Positions 29,682-38,750 of a DNA stretch of 64,000 nt are shown piece after piece (the first letter of the stretch is position 1; every line of letters begins with the position of its first letter). The DNA lies in NCBI RefSeq assembly GCF_000418365.1, contig NC_021663.1, positions 806,001 through 870,000 on the forward strand, given 5' to 3'. The translations under genes and the position numbers were made by a program. Source of the DNA: Corynebacterium terpenotabidum Y-11. Lineage in GTDB: Bacteria > Actinomycetota > Actinomycetes > Mycobacteriales > Mycobacteriaceae. The notes under the pieces are model-generated. The model had not been told where the DNA came from, did not search any database, and worked only from the letters and a program-made list of their open reading frames with translations.

Positions 29682-29720
29682 GTGCGCACCTCCACCGAAG
29701 AACTTTCAAACAAACAGTGA
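29682..29720 (+). CDS. Possible 12-codon upstream ORF (leader peptide) of rne
   Basis: GTG start with a textbook AAAGGAG 5 nt upstream, encoding MRTSTEELSNKQ and a TGA stop. The stop overlaps a GTG (29717) that opens the long rne frame, although the better rne start is at 29816. rne is autoregulated through its leader in other bacteria, so a regulatory or coupling role is plausible but unproven. Confidence 0.35.
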   Translation: MRTSTEELSNKQ

Positions 29721-29815
29721 CGCGATGTCCCGGTCCACGAATGGCCGACGTCCGGCGTGAGGCAGCGAGATGCGCCCGCCGGTGGGACATGCGCCGCACT
29801 CGTACAAGGAGAACA

Positions 29816-32800
29816 GTGGCTAAGACCAGCCAGGAACTCGCGGTAGCAGCCGCGGGAATCACAACCGAAAACATGGGGGAGAAGGTCCGCGTTCATGCGC
29901 TGGCCAAGACCCTGGGCATCGCCAGCGCCGAGATGGTCGAGGTGCTGAACGGACAGGGGATCGAGGGCAAACGCGCCACGTCGACTCTGCCGAAGGCACA
30001 GGTCGCGGAGGTTCTTGACGCCATCCGTACCGCCGGCGCCCCCGCTGAGCCGGAGAAGCCGGTGAAGAAGGCCCCCGCGAAGAAGCGCGCAGCAGCGAAG
30101 AAGGCCGAGCCGAAGAAGGCTGAGCCGAAGAAGGCGTCGGCTACGAAGACCGCGGCGAAGAAGGCTCCCGCGAAGAAGAAGGCGACCGGGAAGGCCACCG
30201 CATCGGCGACTCCGGAGGCTCCGGCGGTTGAGACGACTGCCTCGGAGGACGCCGTGGTGGCGGATGGTCCCCGGATCGACGCGACTGTCGAGCAGGCTGC
30301 GCCGAAGAAGACCGCGGCGAAGAAGGCCGAGCCGAAGAAAACTGCAGCGAAGAAGGCTGCGCCGAAGAAAACTGCGGCGAAGAAGACTGCGCCGACGGAG
30401 GACGCCCCGGCGGAGATCACCCCGGCCGTTGAGCTGATCACCGAGGAACAGACGGAGCAGCCGGTGGCGAAGAGCACGTCGCGGCGTCGTCGTGGTCGCA
30501 AGGCCAGCGGACAGACCAGTGGTCAAGCCAGCGGGCAGACCAGCGGGCAGACCACAGAGCAGCCTGCACCGCAGCCGGAGCTCACAGCAGTGGCTGATAC
30601 GACGGACAAGGCCGGTACCACTGAACAAGCAGAAGTGACGGTCGATGCCCTCATCGACCGCATCGTCGAGTCCGTCGAGACTCCGGCTCCGGTCGATGCG
30701 CCAGCAGATGCTCCCGCCGATGCTCCGGTGGCAGCCGCTACCGCCGTCGCCGACGATGCCCCGCGCAAGGTCCGCCGTCGAGTGGTCCGTCGGGTCGGTT
30801 CCCGGTCCGCCGCATCCGACGCGGAACTGCTGCGTACCCGCAAAGAGGAGCAGCGTCGCGTGGCTGAAGCAGCTGAAGCAGCTGACGCCACCGCAGCCGC
30901 CGCAGCCACCGCAGCGGCGGAACCCACCGGATCCGCCCGTGGCGCAGCCGACGACATCACCTCCGACGCCGCGTCCTCCACCGACACCACCGACGGTCAG
31001 AACGAGTCCCGGTCCCGTCGCCGTGGTCGCCGTGGCCGTGGCCGCGGCCGTGGTGACCAGGACCAGAGCCTCCGCGCCGAGGGGCAGGACGCACCATCTG
31101 ACGCCGCCGTCTCTGACATCGCAGCGTCCACCCCGGAGAACAGGGAAACCCCGGCACCGGCGGCACCGGCGGAACCCGCCCCCGCCCCCGCTGGTCTTCC
31201 CGTCCTTACCGAGGGAGCCGAGCTCGTCGACGAGCCGGTGAAGCTCAAGGGCTCGACCCGCCTCGAGTCGAAGCGACGGTGGCGTCAGGAACAGGGCAAC
31301 GAGAAGCGCAAGGTCATCAGCAAGGCCGAGTTCCTCGCCCGTCGGGAAAACGTCCACCGGGCGATGGTCGTCCGTGATTCCGAGCGTTCCGACCACCCGG
31401 GCACCACCACCCAGGTCGGTATCACCGAGGACGGGATGCTCGTCGAGCATTTCGTCACCAGCGAGACGCAGTCCTCGATCATCGGCAATATCTACCTCGG
31501 TCGCGTCCAGAACGTGCTGTCCAGCATGGAGGCCGCGTTCATTGACATCGGCACCGGACGCAACGCCGTCCTCTACGCCGGTGAGGTCGACTGGAAGTCG
31601 AAGCACCTCCACACCCGCACCCGTCGCATCGAGGCCGCCCTCAAGCCTGGCGACCAGGTGCTGGTCCAGGCCATCAAGGACCCGCTGGGTCACAAGGGTG
31701 CCCGGCTGACCAACCGACTCAGCTTCGCCGGCCGCTACCTCGTGTACGTCCCCGGCGGAAGGACGCAGGGCATCTCCCGGAAGCTGCCGGAGGCCGAGCG
31801 TAAGCGTCTCAAGGAGATTCTCGGCCGTGTTGTCCCGGAGAACGGCGGGACGATCATCCGCACCGCCGCCGAGGGAGTCGACGAGGATCTCATCGCCGAG
31901 GACGTCCAGCGGTTGCACCAGCGGTGGCTCGACATCCAGACCGCCGAGGATAAGGCTCGGGAGCGTTCAGGTTCCCACCCGGTCACCATGTACGAAGAGC
32001 CGAACATGCTGGTCAAGGTGATCCGCGATATCTTCAACGAGGACTTCGACGAACTCGTCGTTGACGGTGGGAAGTCCTGGTCCGTGGTGCGTGACTACGT
32101 CCACCGGATGGCCCCCGACCTGGAGTCCCGCGTGGTGCGGTACCGCCCGGAGGAGCACGGTGGCGCGGATGTCTTCGCCGACCGCCAGCTCGACGAACAG
32201 CTCGCCAAGGCGCTGAGCCGGAAGGTGTGGCTGCCGTCCGGCGGGTACCTCATCATTGACCGCACCGAGGCAATGACTGTCATTGACGTCAACACCGGGA
32301 GCTTCGTCGGTTCCGGCGGCAACCTGGAGGAGACGGTCACCCTCAACAACCTGGAGGCCGCCGAGGAGATCGTCCGGCAGATGCGTCTGCGGGACATGGG
32401 CGGCATGATCGTCGTCGACTTTATCGACATGGTCCTGCCGGAGAACCGCGACCTCATGCTGCGACGGCTGAGTGAATTCCTCGGCCGGGACCGGACCCGT
32501 CACAAGGTGTCCGAGGTGACCAGCCTGGGTCTGGTGCAGATGACGCGGAAGCGTCTCGGTACCGGCCTGTTGGAGACGTTCTCCACCGAGTGTCCGACCT
32601 GCGGCGGCCGTGGTGTGATCATCCACGATGATCCGGTCGAGCATGTCGAGGACGAGGACGACCACCGGAATCACCAGCATGATCAGCAGGGCGGTTCGGA
32701 GCGTCGTGACCATGGCAACCGGGCGGAGAAGCGTCAGGCCCGGCAGCAGCAGGAGACGCGGCGTCGTCATGAGCAGGCGCGCGAGATCGACCGGCAGGCT

Positions 32801-33775
32801 GCGACGGCCGCCGCTGCGGTTGCGGAGGATCCGGAGCAGTCCGGGGACGCTGCGACGGCTCCGGATGCGGGCGCCGGAGCGCAGGGCGGGAGCTCGGCGA
32901 CGGTGAAGGGTCGGACGCGTCGGTCGCGGCGTGGGTCTCGTGCCGGTGCCGGTCAGCAGTCCGCTGAACGGCGTCAGGCCCCGGATCAGGCCCTGGATCA
33001 GGCTCCGGATCGGGCCACGCAGCAGGTGTCTGCGCCGACGGACCGGGCGGAGACCTCCATTGCACAGCAGTCTGCCCCGGGGCAGGGCACCCCGGAGCAG
33101 GCCGGTGAGCCAGGGGCCCGTCGTGGTCGGCGTCGCGTCGTCCGGCGGGTCGAGCAACCCGCGACCGAGGATCACGCCGGTGCCAGTGCCGGTGCCAGTG
33201 CCGGTGATGTTGCCGCGATTGCCGCGCAGGCGGTGGCCCGGGCCGGTGCGGAGGATCCCGACGAGCCCAGCGGTGCTGATTACGTCGCCGATGAGCCGCA
33301 GGTCGAGAAGGTTGTCGCCTCCGCGCCGGAGTCGGCGCCGGAGTCGGCGACGGACCGTCGTGGCCGCCGTCGGGTCCGCCGGGTCGTCCGGCCGGCTGCG
33401 CAGCGGGCAGAGGCGACCACGACCGACAGTGGTCGGGCGGACGCTCCGACGGAAGTTCCGGCAGAGGCTCCGGCGGAAGTTCCGTCGGAGGCCCCGAGCG
33501 TCCCGTCGCCGCAGAGCTACGCTGAGGCCAAGGCAGAGTTCGATGCGTCCCCGCGTCGTCGGCGGCAGACCCGTGGCCGGTCCCGGTCCGATGTCGCTCC
33601 GGTGCCGGAGGACTTCACCGGGAAGGACGCCGCCCCGGTTGCCGCCCCGGTTGCTGCAGTGACCACCGCAGCGGAGCCCGTCGCCCGGGCGCAGAAGCCC
33701 GCGAACACCCCGGTGACCGGTGCGGACAGTGCGCCGCGCCGGGGCCGCCGGAAAGTTGTCCGCAGCGCCCGTTAA
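29816..33775 (+). CDS. rne: Ribonuclease E/G with IF-2 N-terminal-type domain and long disordered arms
   Basis: Endoribonuclease for mRNA decay and rRNA processing. 1319 residues from GTG 29816, which has AAGGAG 5 nt upstream. Order: residues about 20-70 resemble the IF-2 N-terminal domain (KVRVHALAKTLGIASAEMVE); Lys/Ala/Pro repeats (AKKAEPKKTAAKK-like); Gly-Gln-Thr-Ser repeats; Arg-rich blocks; then from about 530 the catalytic core with S1 domain (NIYLGRVQNVLSSMEAAFID), DNase I-like metal-site motifs VIDVNTGSFVG and GGMIVVDFIDM, and the Zn-link CPTCGGRG. The last 370 residues are disordered with RRGRRRVVRRV-type repeats, probably RNA-binding. The core is secure; roles of the arms are inferred. 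Confidence 0.93.
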   Translation: MAKTSQELAVAAAGITTENMGEKVRVHALAKTLGIASAEMVEVLNGQGIEGKRATSTLPKAQVAEVLDAIRTAGAPAEPEKPVKKAPAKKRAAAKKAEPKKAEPKKASATKTAAKKAPAKKKATGKATASATPEAPAVETTASEDAVVADGPRIDATVEQAAPKKTAAKKAEPKKTAAKKAAPKKTAAKKTAPTEDAPAEITPAVELITEEQTEQPVAKSTSRRRRGRKASGQTSGQASGQTSGQTTEQPAPQPELTAVADTTDKAGTTEQAEVTVDALIDRIVESVETPAPVDAPADAPADAPVAAATAVADDAPRKVRRRVVRRVGSRSAASDAELLRTRKEEQRRVAEAAEAADATAAAAATAAAEPTGSARGAADDITSDAASSTDTTDGQNESRSRRRGRRGRGRGRGDQDQSLRAEGQDAPSDAAVSDIAASTPENRETPAPAAPAEPAPAPAGLPVLTEGAELVDEPVKLKGSTRLESKRRWRQEQGNEKRKVISKAEFLARRENVHRAMVVRDSERSDHPGTTTQVGITEDGMLVEHFVTSETQSSIIGNIYLGRVQNVLSSMEAAFIDIGTGRNAVLYAGEVDWKSKHLHTRTRRIEAALKPGDQVLVQAIKDPLGHKGARLTNRLSFAGRYLVYVPGGRTQGISRKLPEAERKRLKEILGRVVPENGGTIIRTAAEGVDEDLIAEDVQRLHQRWLDIQTAEDKARERSGSHPVTMYEEPNMLVKVIRDIFNEDFDELVVDGGKSWSVVRDYVHRMAPDLESRVVRYRPEEHGGADVFADRQLDEQLAKALSRKVWLPSGGYLIIDRTEAMTVIDVNTGSFVGSGGNLEETVTLNNLEAAEEIVRQMRLRDMGGMIVVDFIDMVLPENRDLMLRRLSEFLGRDRTRHKVSEVTSLGLVQMTRKRLGTGLLETFSTECPTCGGRGVIIHDDPVEHVEDEDDHRNHQHDQQGGSERRDHGNRAEKRQARQQQETRRRHEQAREIDRQAATAAAAVAEDPEQSGDAATAPDAGAGAQGGSSATVKGRTRRSRRGSRAGAGQQSAERRQAPDQALDQAPDRATQQVSAPTDRAETSIAQQSAPGQGTPEQAGEPGARRGRRRVVRRVEQPATEDHAGASAGASAGDVAAIAAQAVARAGAEDPDEPSGADYVADEPQVEKVVASAPESAPESATDRRGRRRVRRVVRPAAQRAEATTTDSGRADAPTEVPAEAPAEVPSEAPSVPSPQSYAEAKAEFDASPRRRRQTRGRSRSDVAPVPEDFTGKDAAPVAAPVAAVTTAAEPVARAQKPANTPVTGADSAPRRGRRKVVRSAR

Positions 33776-33781
33776 GGGTAT

Positions 33782-33804
33782 CGGGAAGGGATTTGTCCTT
33801 CCCG
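33782..33804 (+). terminator. Hairpin just after rne
   Basis: CGGGAAGG pairs with CCTTCCCG around a 7-nt loop, 6 nt after the rne stop. Confidence 0.55.
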
Positions 33805-33850
33805 TCCCCGGCAGGTAGTCTTGGGCGGTCGCTGTTCGACCGTCGGTCAT

Positions 33851-33871
33851 GTGCGCCCGTTCCGGGTGCGC
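33851..33871 (+). promoter_or_regulatory. Hairpin in the rplU leader
   Basis: GTGCGCCCG-TTC-CGGGTGCGC can form a 9-bp stem with two wobbles, 150 nt upstream of rplU. The 216-nt leader could host L21-dependent control; no known leader family is recognised. Confidence 0.3.
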
Positions 33872-34020
33872 GAGACCGGTCCGGCCCACCGGAACCGTGC
33901 AGGTCCCCGGTGTCGGCCCCACGACGTCGAACGCAGTGAAAGCACGTAAGTCCAGTCAGTGCGCCCCTGAATTCCGGGGGCTGCCTGAGTCGAGTAGAGA
34001 AACAAAGGGGTAGCCCTTCC

Positions 34021-34323
34021 ATGTACGCGATCGTCAAGACCGGCGGCAAGCAGTACAAGGTTGCCGAAGGTGACCTCGTCAAGGTCGAGAAGATCGAGGG
34101 TGAGTCCGGCGCTGCCGTGGCTCTCACCCCGGTTCTCCTCGTCGATGGCGCTGACATCACCTCCGGTGACGCCCTCGCGGGCAAGACCGTGGACGCCGAG
34201 ATCGTCGAGCAGACCAAGGGTCCGAAGATCAACGGTATGCACTACCGGAACAAGACCGGTTACAAGCGCCGCTACGGTCACCGTCAGAAGCTGACCATCC
34301 TCAAGGTCACGGGCATCAAGTAA
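34021..34323 (+). CDS. rplU: 50S ribosomal protein L21
   Basis: Large-subunit protein that binds 23S rRNA. 100 residues. Seen: [20 protein letters not shown] start and the C-terminal [18 protein letters not shown]. The ATG at 34021 follows AAGGGG. It is co-transcribed with rpmA 67 nt downstream. Confidence 0.97.
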   Translation: MYAIVKTGGKQYKVAEGDLVKVEKIEGESGAAVALTPVLLVDGADITSGDALAGKTVDAEIVEQTKGPKINGMHYRNKTGYKRRYGHRQKLTILKVTGIK

Positions 34324-34390
34324 CTTCACCGACCGCTGCGTTCGACTGCGATTGCGCGTAGCGGCACATTTTTCCGAGGAGGGAAAAGAC

Positions 34391-34657
34391 ATGGCACACA
34401 AGAAGGGTGCTGCTAGCTCCAGCAACGGTCGCGATTCCGAGTCCAAGCGTCTCGGTGTCAAGCGGTTCGGTGGTCAGCAGGTCAAGGCCGGCGAGATCCT
34501 GATCCGTCAGCGCGGCACGTCGTTCCACCCGGGTGAGAACGTCGGCCGTGGTAGCGACGACACCCTGTTCGCCCTCAAGGCCGGCGCCGTGCAGTTCAGC
34601 ACCCGCCGTAACCGTCGTCTGGTGAACATCGTCGAGAACGAGACCGCCGAGGCCTAG
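34391..34657 (+). CDS. rpmA: 50S ribosomal protein L27
   Basis: 88 residues; its N-terminus reaches the peptidyl-transferase centre. Seen: [20 protein letters not shown] and [16 protein letters not shown]. The N-terminus is the direct type (no cleaved leader of the Firmicute kind). The ATG at 34391 follows GAGGA. Confidence 0.97.
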   Translation: MAHKKGAASSSNGRDSESKRLGVKRFGGQQVKAGEILIRQRGTSFHPGENVGRGSDDTLFALKAGAVQFSTRRNRRLVNIVENETAEA

Positions 34658-34665
34658 TTCTCTCA

Positions 34666-34681
34666 GACGCCCTTGGGCGTC
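34666..34681 (+). terminator. Small hairpin after rpmA
   Basis: GACGCCC-TT-GGGCGTC, 7-bp stem. Confidence 0.45.
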
Positions 34682-34691
34682 GGTCCCACAA

Positions 34692-34720
34692 GCCCCCGTC
34701 AGCGTCGTGCTGGTGGGGGC
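34692..34720 (+). terminator. Second hairpin after rpmA
   Basis: GCCCCCGTCAGC pairs with GCTGGTGGGGGC (wobble in the middle) around a 5-nt loop. Confidence 0.5.
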
Positions 34721-34787
34721 GCTGTGCGTCCGGACGCAGGATCCGGCACCGGCGCAGCCAGGTGAGGGTATGGTAACTTTATCGATC

Positions 34788-35765
34788 ATGAAGCTCCCTA
34801 CCCTCGCCAGCGGTCAACAGTCGTCAATCATGAACCGCCCCGTCACCCGTCGCGCCTTCCTCGGCGGCTCCGTCGGTGTCGCGGCCCTGACCCTCCTGGC
34901 CGCCTGCTCTGGCGGCGAGGACGCAGACAGCGCCGACACCTCCACGTCATCGTCCACCGAGGGTGACGAACAGCCCACCCGCATCGTCGCGCTGAACACC
35001 GGGCACCTCGACCACCTGCTGCTCCTCGGCATCGTGCCGGTCGGCCTCGGTGTCGCCACGTCAGCCAACGGCGACCCCAGTGGTATCCCCGACTACATCT
35101 ACGACCGCTTCGGCGACGCCTTCGATCTGGACGCCATCGAGTTGGTCGGCCTGCGCTCCGAACCAGACGTTGAGAAGATCGCCACCCTCGAGCCGGACCT
35201 CATCCTCTCCAACGACCGCGCTGATGAGGCCCTGCTCACCCAACTCCGCGCCATCACGACGGTCGTCACCACTAACGGTGGCTCCGAGCTGTGGAAGGAC
35301 GACCTCGGGATCCTCGCCGACGCGGTCGGCAAACGTGAGGAGGCCGACGACCTGCTCGCCGCCTACGAGAAGAACGCCTCCGACTGGGCGGACGAGCGGG
35401 GCAATGCTGCTGTCGTCTCCCTGGTCCGGGGCCGCAACGAGGAGTACATCCTCACCGGACCCAGCTCCCTGTCCGGCAGTGTGGTCGAGGACGCCGGCCT
35501 GACGCGTCCGGAAGGACAACAGTTCACCGATACCGCCAACCACGACCTGTCCGTGGAGAACACCGACCAGTTGGACGCCGACTACCTCTTCTACTCCTTC
35601 GACGGCGGTGCGGAGTCGCTGACGGACTCGGCGTCCTGGCGCAACCTGGAGGTCGTCAAGGACGGCAACGCCTACGCCGTCGACATGGACGCCTGGTTCC
35701 TCAACGCCTCCCTCGTCGCCGCGGAGTACATCCTCGACGACCTGAAGGACAGGATCGGCAGCTGA
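34788..35765 (+). CDS. Siderophore/iron-type ABC transporter substrate-binding lipoprotein
   Basis: About 325 residues. The N-terminus has a twin-arginine segment (VTRRAFLGGS) followed by a hydrophobic stretch and a lipobox LAAC, so it is probably exported by Tat and lipid-anchored at the outer face of the membrane. The mature part has two periplasmic-binding-protein halves of the FecB/FhuD type (RIVALNTGHLDHLLLLGIVP; LEPDLILSNDRADEALLTQL). No permease or ATPase gene is adjacent. ATG 34788 or 34830 (MNRPVTRRAF) are both possible starts. The ligand is unknown, iron siderophore most likely. Confidence 0.8.
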   Translation: MKLPTLASGQQSSIMNRPVTRRAFLGGSVGVAALTLLAACSGGEDADSADTSTSSSTEGDEQPTRIVALNTGHLDHLLLLGIVPVGLGVATSANGDPSGIPDYIYDRFGDAFDLDAIELVGLRSEPDVEKIATLEPDLILSNDRADEALLTQLRAITTVVTTNGGSELWKDDLGILADAVGKREEADDLLAAYEKNASDWADERGNAAVVSLVRGRNEEYILTGPSSLSGSVVEDAGLTRPEGQQFTDTANHDLSVENTDQLDADYLFYSFDGGAESLTDSASWRNLEVVKDGNAYAVDMDAWFLNASLVAAEYILDDLKDRIGS

Positions 35766-35816
35766 GTCCCGCAGGCCACCGCTGAGCGGGGACTAGGGCA
35801 CCCACCGGAAGGGCGG

Positions 35817-35822
35817 TACACT
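35817..35822 (+). promoter_or_regulatory. -10 element of obgE
   Basis: TACACT, about 40 nt before the obgE ATG. Confidence 0.45.
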
Positions 35823-35862
35823 CGGCCGGTACGTGATTTCTACCGGAGGGGAACTTCCACCC

Positions 35863-37386
35863 ATGTCTACTCGCTTCGTCGACCGTGTCGTCCTGCACCT
35901 GCAGGCCGGCGACGGCGGTAACGGCTGTTCCTCGGTCTACCGGGAGAAGTTCATCCCACTCGGCGGCCCCGACGGTGGTAACGGTGGCCACGGCGGGGAC
36001 ATCATCCTCGAGGTCGATCCCCAGGTCCACACCCTGCTCGACTTCCACTTCCACCCGCACATCAAGGCGGGACGCGGAGCCAACGGGGCCGGCGACCACC
36101 GCAACGGCGCCCGCGGTGAGGACCTCGTCCTCAAGGTCCCTGCCGGTACCGTCGTCCTCGACGAGAACGGCGAGATCATCGCCGACATGGTCGCCAAGGG
36201 CCAGCGCACCATCGTCGCCGCCGGTGGCCATGGTGGTCTGGGTAATGCGGCCCTGGTCTCCCGGGCCCGCAAGGCCCCCGGTTTCGCCCTGCTCGGCGAG
36301 CCGGGCGAGGCGAAGGACATCACCATCGAACTGAAGTCGATGGCGGACGTCGGTCTCGTCGGTTTCCCCTCGGCGGGCAAGTCCTCACTGGTCAGCGTCC
36401 TGAGCGCGGCAAAGCCGAAGATCGCCGACTACCCGTTCACCACGCTGCAGCCGAACCTCGGCGTGGTCAACGTCGCCCACCACGTCTTCACCATCGCCGA
36501 CGTGCCGGGGCTGATCCCCGGGGCGTCCGAGGGCAAGGGCCTGGGTCTGGACTTCCTGCGGCACATCGAGCGCACTGCGGTGCTGGCCCACGTGGTGGAC
36601 TGCGCCTCCCTGGAGTCGGACCGGAACCCGGTCGACGACATCCGCGCCCTGGAGACCGAGCTGGCGAACTACCAGTCCGAACTCTCGGAGGACGCCGGGC
36701 TCGGCGATCTGCGCGACCGACCGCGCGTCATCATCCTCAACAAAATGGATGTGCCGGACGCCCGGGAGATGGCCGAGATCATCCGACCGGAACTGGAAGA
36801 GGAGTTCGGTTGGCCGGTGTTCGAGATCTCGACCATCGCTCACCAGGGCCTGGAACCGCTGAAGTTCGCGCTGATGGACATCGTCGAGTCGCACCGCAAG
36901 GCGCACCCTGTCGAGGCCGCCCCGGTGGAGGTCATCACGCCGAAGAACCAGCGACGGAAGGGGACGGCGAAGGTCCGCTTCACCATCGTCCCGGATCCCC
37001 AGGCCGGCCCGGAGGAGTCCGCCTGGATCGTGGAGAGTGCGGATCTGGAGCGCTGGATCCTGCAGACCGACTTCGAGAATGACGAGGCGGTCGGCTACCT
37101 CGCGGACCGGCTGGCGAAGGCCGGCGTGGAGGAGGCGCTCTACAAGGCTGGCGCAGTGGCGGGTGATGACGTCACCATCGGCTGGGCGACGTTCCAGTGG
37201 GAGCCGCAGACGGCCGCCGGTGTTGATCTGCTGCCCTCGGGCCGCGGCACCGACAAGCGTCTGGAACGCACCGAACGGGCCAGCGCCGGGGAGCGGAAGC
37301 GTGCCTCCCAGGCCCGCCGTGGTCTTATCGATGAACTGGACTTCGGCGACGGGGAAGAGGCCTCCCGCGACCGCTGGGAGGGGTAG
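35863..37386 (+). CDS. obgE: Obg-family GTPase
   Basis: Ribosome-associated GTPase for 50S assembly and growth control. 507 residues. Domains: glycine-rich Obg fold ([20 protein letters not shown] to about 160); G domain with [11 protein letters not shown] (G1), [16 protein letters not shown] (G3) and NKMD (G4); C-terminal OCT domain (about 370-440) followed by a basic tail. The ATG at 35863 is preceded by GGAGGGG at 11-nt spacing; an upstream in-frame ATG/GTG region at 35833 lacks support. proB follows after 8 nt, probably co-transcribed. Confidence 0.95.
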   Translation: MSTRFVDRVVLHLQAGDGGNGCSSVYREKFIPLGGPDGGNGGHGGDIILEVDPQVHTLLDFHFHPHIKAGRGANGAGDHRNGARGEDLVLKVPAGTVVLDENGEIIADMVAKGQRTIVAAGGHGGLGNAALVSRARKAPGFALLGEPGEAKDITIELKSMADVGLVGFPSAGKSSLVSVLSAAKPKIADYPFTTLQPNLGVVNVAHHVFTIADVPGLIPGASEGKGLGLDFLRHIERTAVLAHVVDCASLESDRNPVDDIRALETELANYQSELSEDAGLGDLRDRPRVIILNKMDVPDAREMAEIIRPELEEEFGWPVFEISTIAHQGLEPLKFALMDIVESHRKAHPVEAAPVEVITPKNQRRKGTAKVRFTIVPDPQAGPEESAWIVESADLERWILQTDFENDEAVGYLADRLAKAGVEEALYKAGAVAGDDVTIGWATFQWEPQTAAGVDLLPSGRGTDKRLERTERASAGERKRASQARRGLIDELDFGDGEEASRDRWEG

Positions 37387-37394
37387 GGGCCATA

Positions 37395-38696
37395 ATGGAG
37401 GGCATGTCTGACGCCTCCGTGCAGCCTGACCCTTCCGACCCTTTTTTCGCGAACCCGGTGTTCGGGACCGACAACATCCACCAGCCCGGCCCGGTGATCC
37501 CGGCGACGGCGAAGGAGTTTCCCGAGCCTGAGGTGACCCTGGACGACCCGGAGTACGGGCACCATTCCCCGGCCCGCCGGGCGATCAGGGACGCCAAGCG
37601 CGTCGTCGTGAAGATCGGGTCCTCCAGCCTCACCGACGAGAGCGGCCATGTCAGTCCGGAACGGATCGACCTCATCGCCGACGCTCTGGAGGCCCGGATG
37701 GACCGGGGGACCGACATCATTGTCGTCTCCTCCGGGTCCATCGCCTGTGGAATGCGCCCGCTCGGTCTGAGCCAGCGTCCGACCGACCTCGCCACCAAGC
37801 AGGCCGCCGCCGCGGCCGGTCAGGTGCTCCTCGCCCAGGAGTGGGCCCGCAGTTTCGCCCGCTACGGTCGCCCCATCGGCCAGGTGCTGCTCACCGTCTC
37901 GGACGCGGCGAACCGCGACCGGGCCCGGAATTCGCAGCGCACCATTGACCGGCTGCGGCAGCTCGGCGTCATTCCGATCATCAACGAGAATGACACCGTC
38001 ACCACCGCCAGTGCGACCTTCGGCGACAATGACCGGCTGGCGGCTCTGGTGAGCCACCTCTCCTATGCGGACGCCTGCGTCCTGCTGTCGGATGTCGCCG
38101 GCCTGTATGACCGTAACCCCGCCGAGCCGGACGCCCGTTTCATCGCCGAGGTGCGCAATGGCGGTGACCTGCGTGGCGTTGTCGCCGGGGACGGCGGGCG
38201 CCTGGGCACCGGCGGGATGGGGGCGAAGGTCTCGGCGGCGCGGTTGGCGTCCCAGGGTGGGATCCCGGTGCTGCTGACCTCGACCGAGAACATCGGTGCC
38301 GCCCTCGACCAGGCGATGATCGGTACCTGCTTCTGGCCCCGGGAGGACCGGCTGTCCGCCTGGAAGTTCTGGGTGCTGTACACGGCGGAGTCCGCCGGTG
38401 TGCTGCATATCGACGGCGGTGCCGCCCAGGCGATGGAGCACCATAACTCGCTGCTGGCGGTGGGGGTGACGAAGGTCGTCGGGGACTTCACCTCGCGGCA
38501 GGTCGTCGACATCGTCGGTCCCGGCGGGTACCTCATCGGCCGTGGTGAGGTGAACTACGACAGTGCGACGCTGCAGGGCATGATCGGCCGGTCAACGGCG
38601 GAACTGCCGGACTTCGCGCAGCGTCCGGTGGTGCACGTCGACAATCTGTCGACCTACGCCAACCGCCTCTCCCGGGCGTACGGAGCGACCCGCTGA
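37395..38696 (+). CDS. proB: Glutamate 5-kinase with PUA domain
   Basis: First step of proline synthesis. 433 residues. Seen: [20 protein letters not shown] (kinase start at about residue 68), [59 protein letters not shown], and a C-terminal PUA domain. About 65 residues precede the conserved start, an acidic extension not present in most homologues. ATG 37404 ([10 protein letters not shown]) is an alternative start. Confidence 0.94.
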   Translation: MEGMSDASVQPDPSDPFFANPVFGTDNIHQPGPVIPATAKEFPEPEVTLDDPEYGHHSPARRAIRDAKRVVVKIGSSSLTDESGHVSPERIDLIADALEARMDRGTDIIVVSSGSIACGMRPLGLSQRPTDLATKQAAAAAGQVLLAQEWARSFARYGRPIGQVLLTVSDAANRDRARNSQRTIDRLRQLGVIPIINENDTVTTASATFGDNDRLAALVSHLSYADACVLLSDVAGLYDRNPAEPDARFIAEVRNGGDLRGVVAGDGGRLGTGGMGAKVSAARLASQGGIPVLLTSTENIGAALDQAMIGTCFWPREDRLSAWKFWVLYTAESAGVLHIDGGAAQAMEHHNSLLAVGVTKVVGDFTSRQVVDIVGPGGYLIGRGEVNYDSATLQGMIGRSTAELPDFAQRPVVHVDNLSTYANRLSRAYGATR

Positions 38697-38736
38697 ATTG
38701 TTCAACAATGTGATGCGTCGGGGCGGGATGCTCGCG

Positions 38737-38742
38737 TAGGGT
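38737..38742 (+). promoter_or_regulatory. -10 element of proA (leaderless)
   Basis: TAGGGT, 8 nt before the proA ATG. Confidence 0.45.
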
Positions 38743-38750
38743 GGGGGACC

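Noticed and set aside
29600..33922. Two large minus-strand frames (772 and 651 codons) opposite rne
   Set aside because: Leu/Arg and Gly/Arg repeats that mirror the Lys/Ala and Arg-rich arms of RNase E; no start signals.
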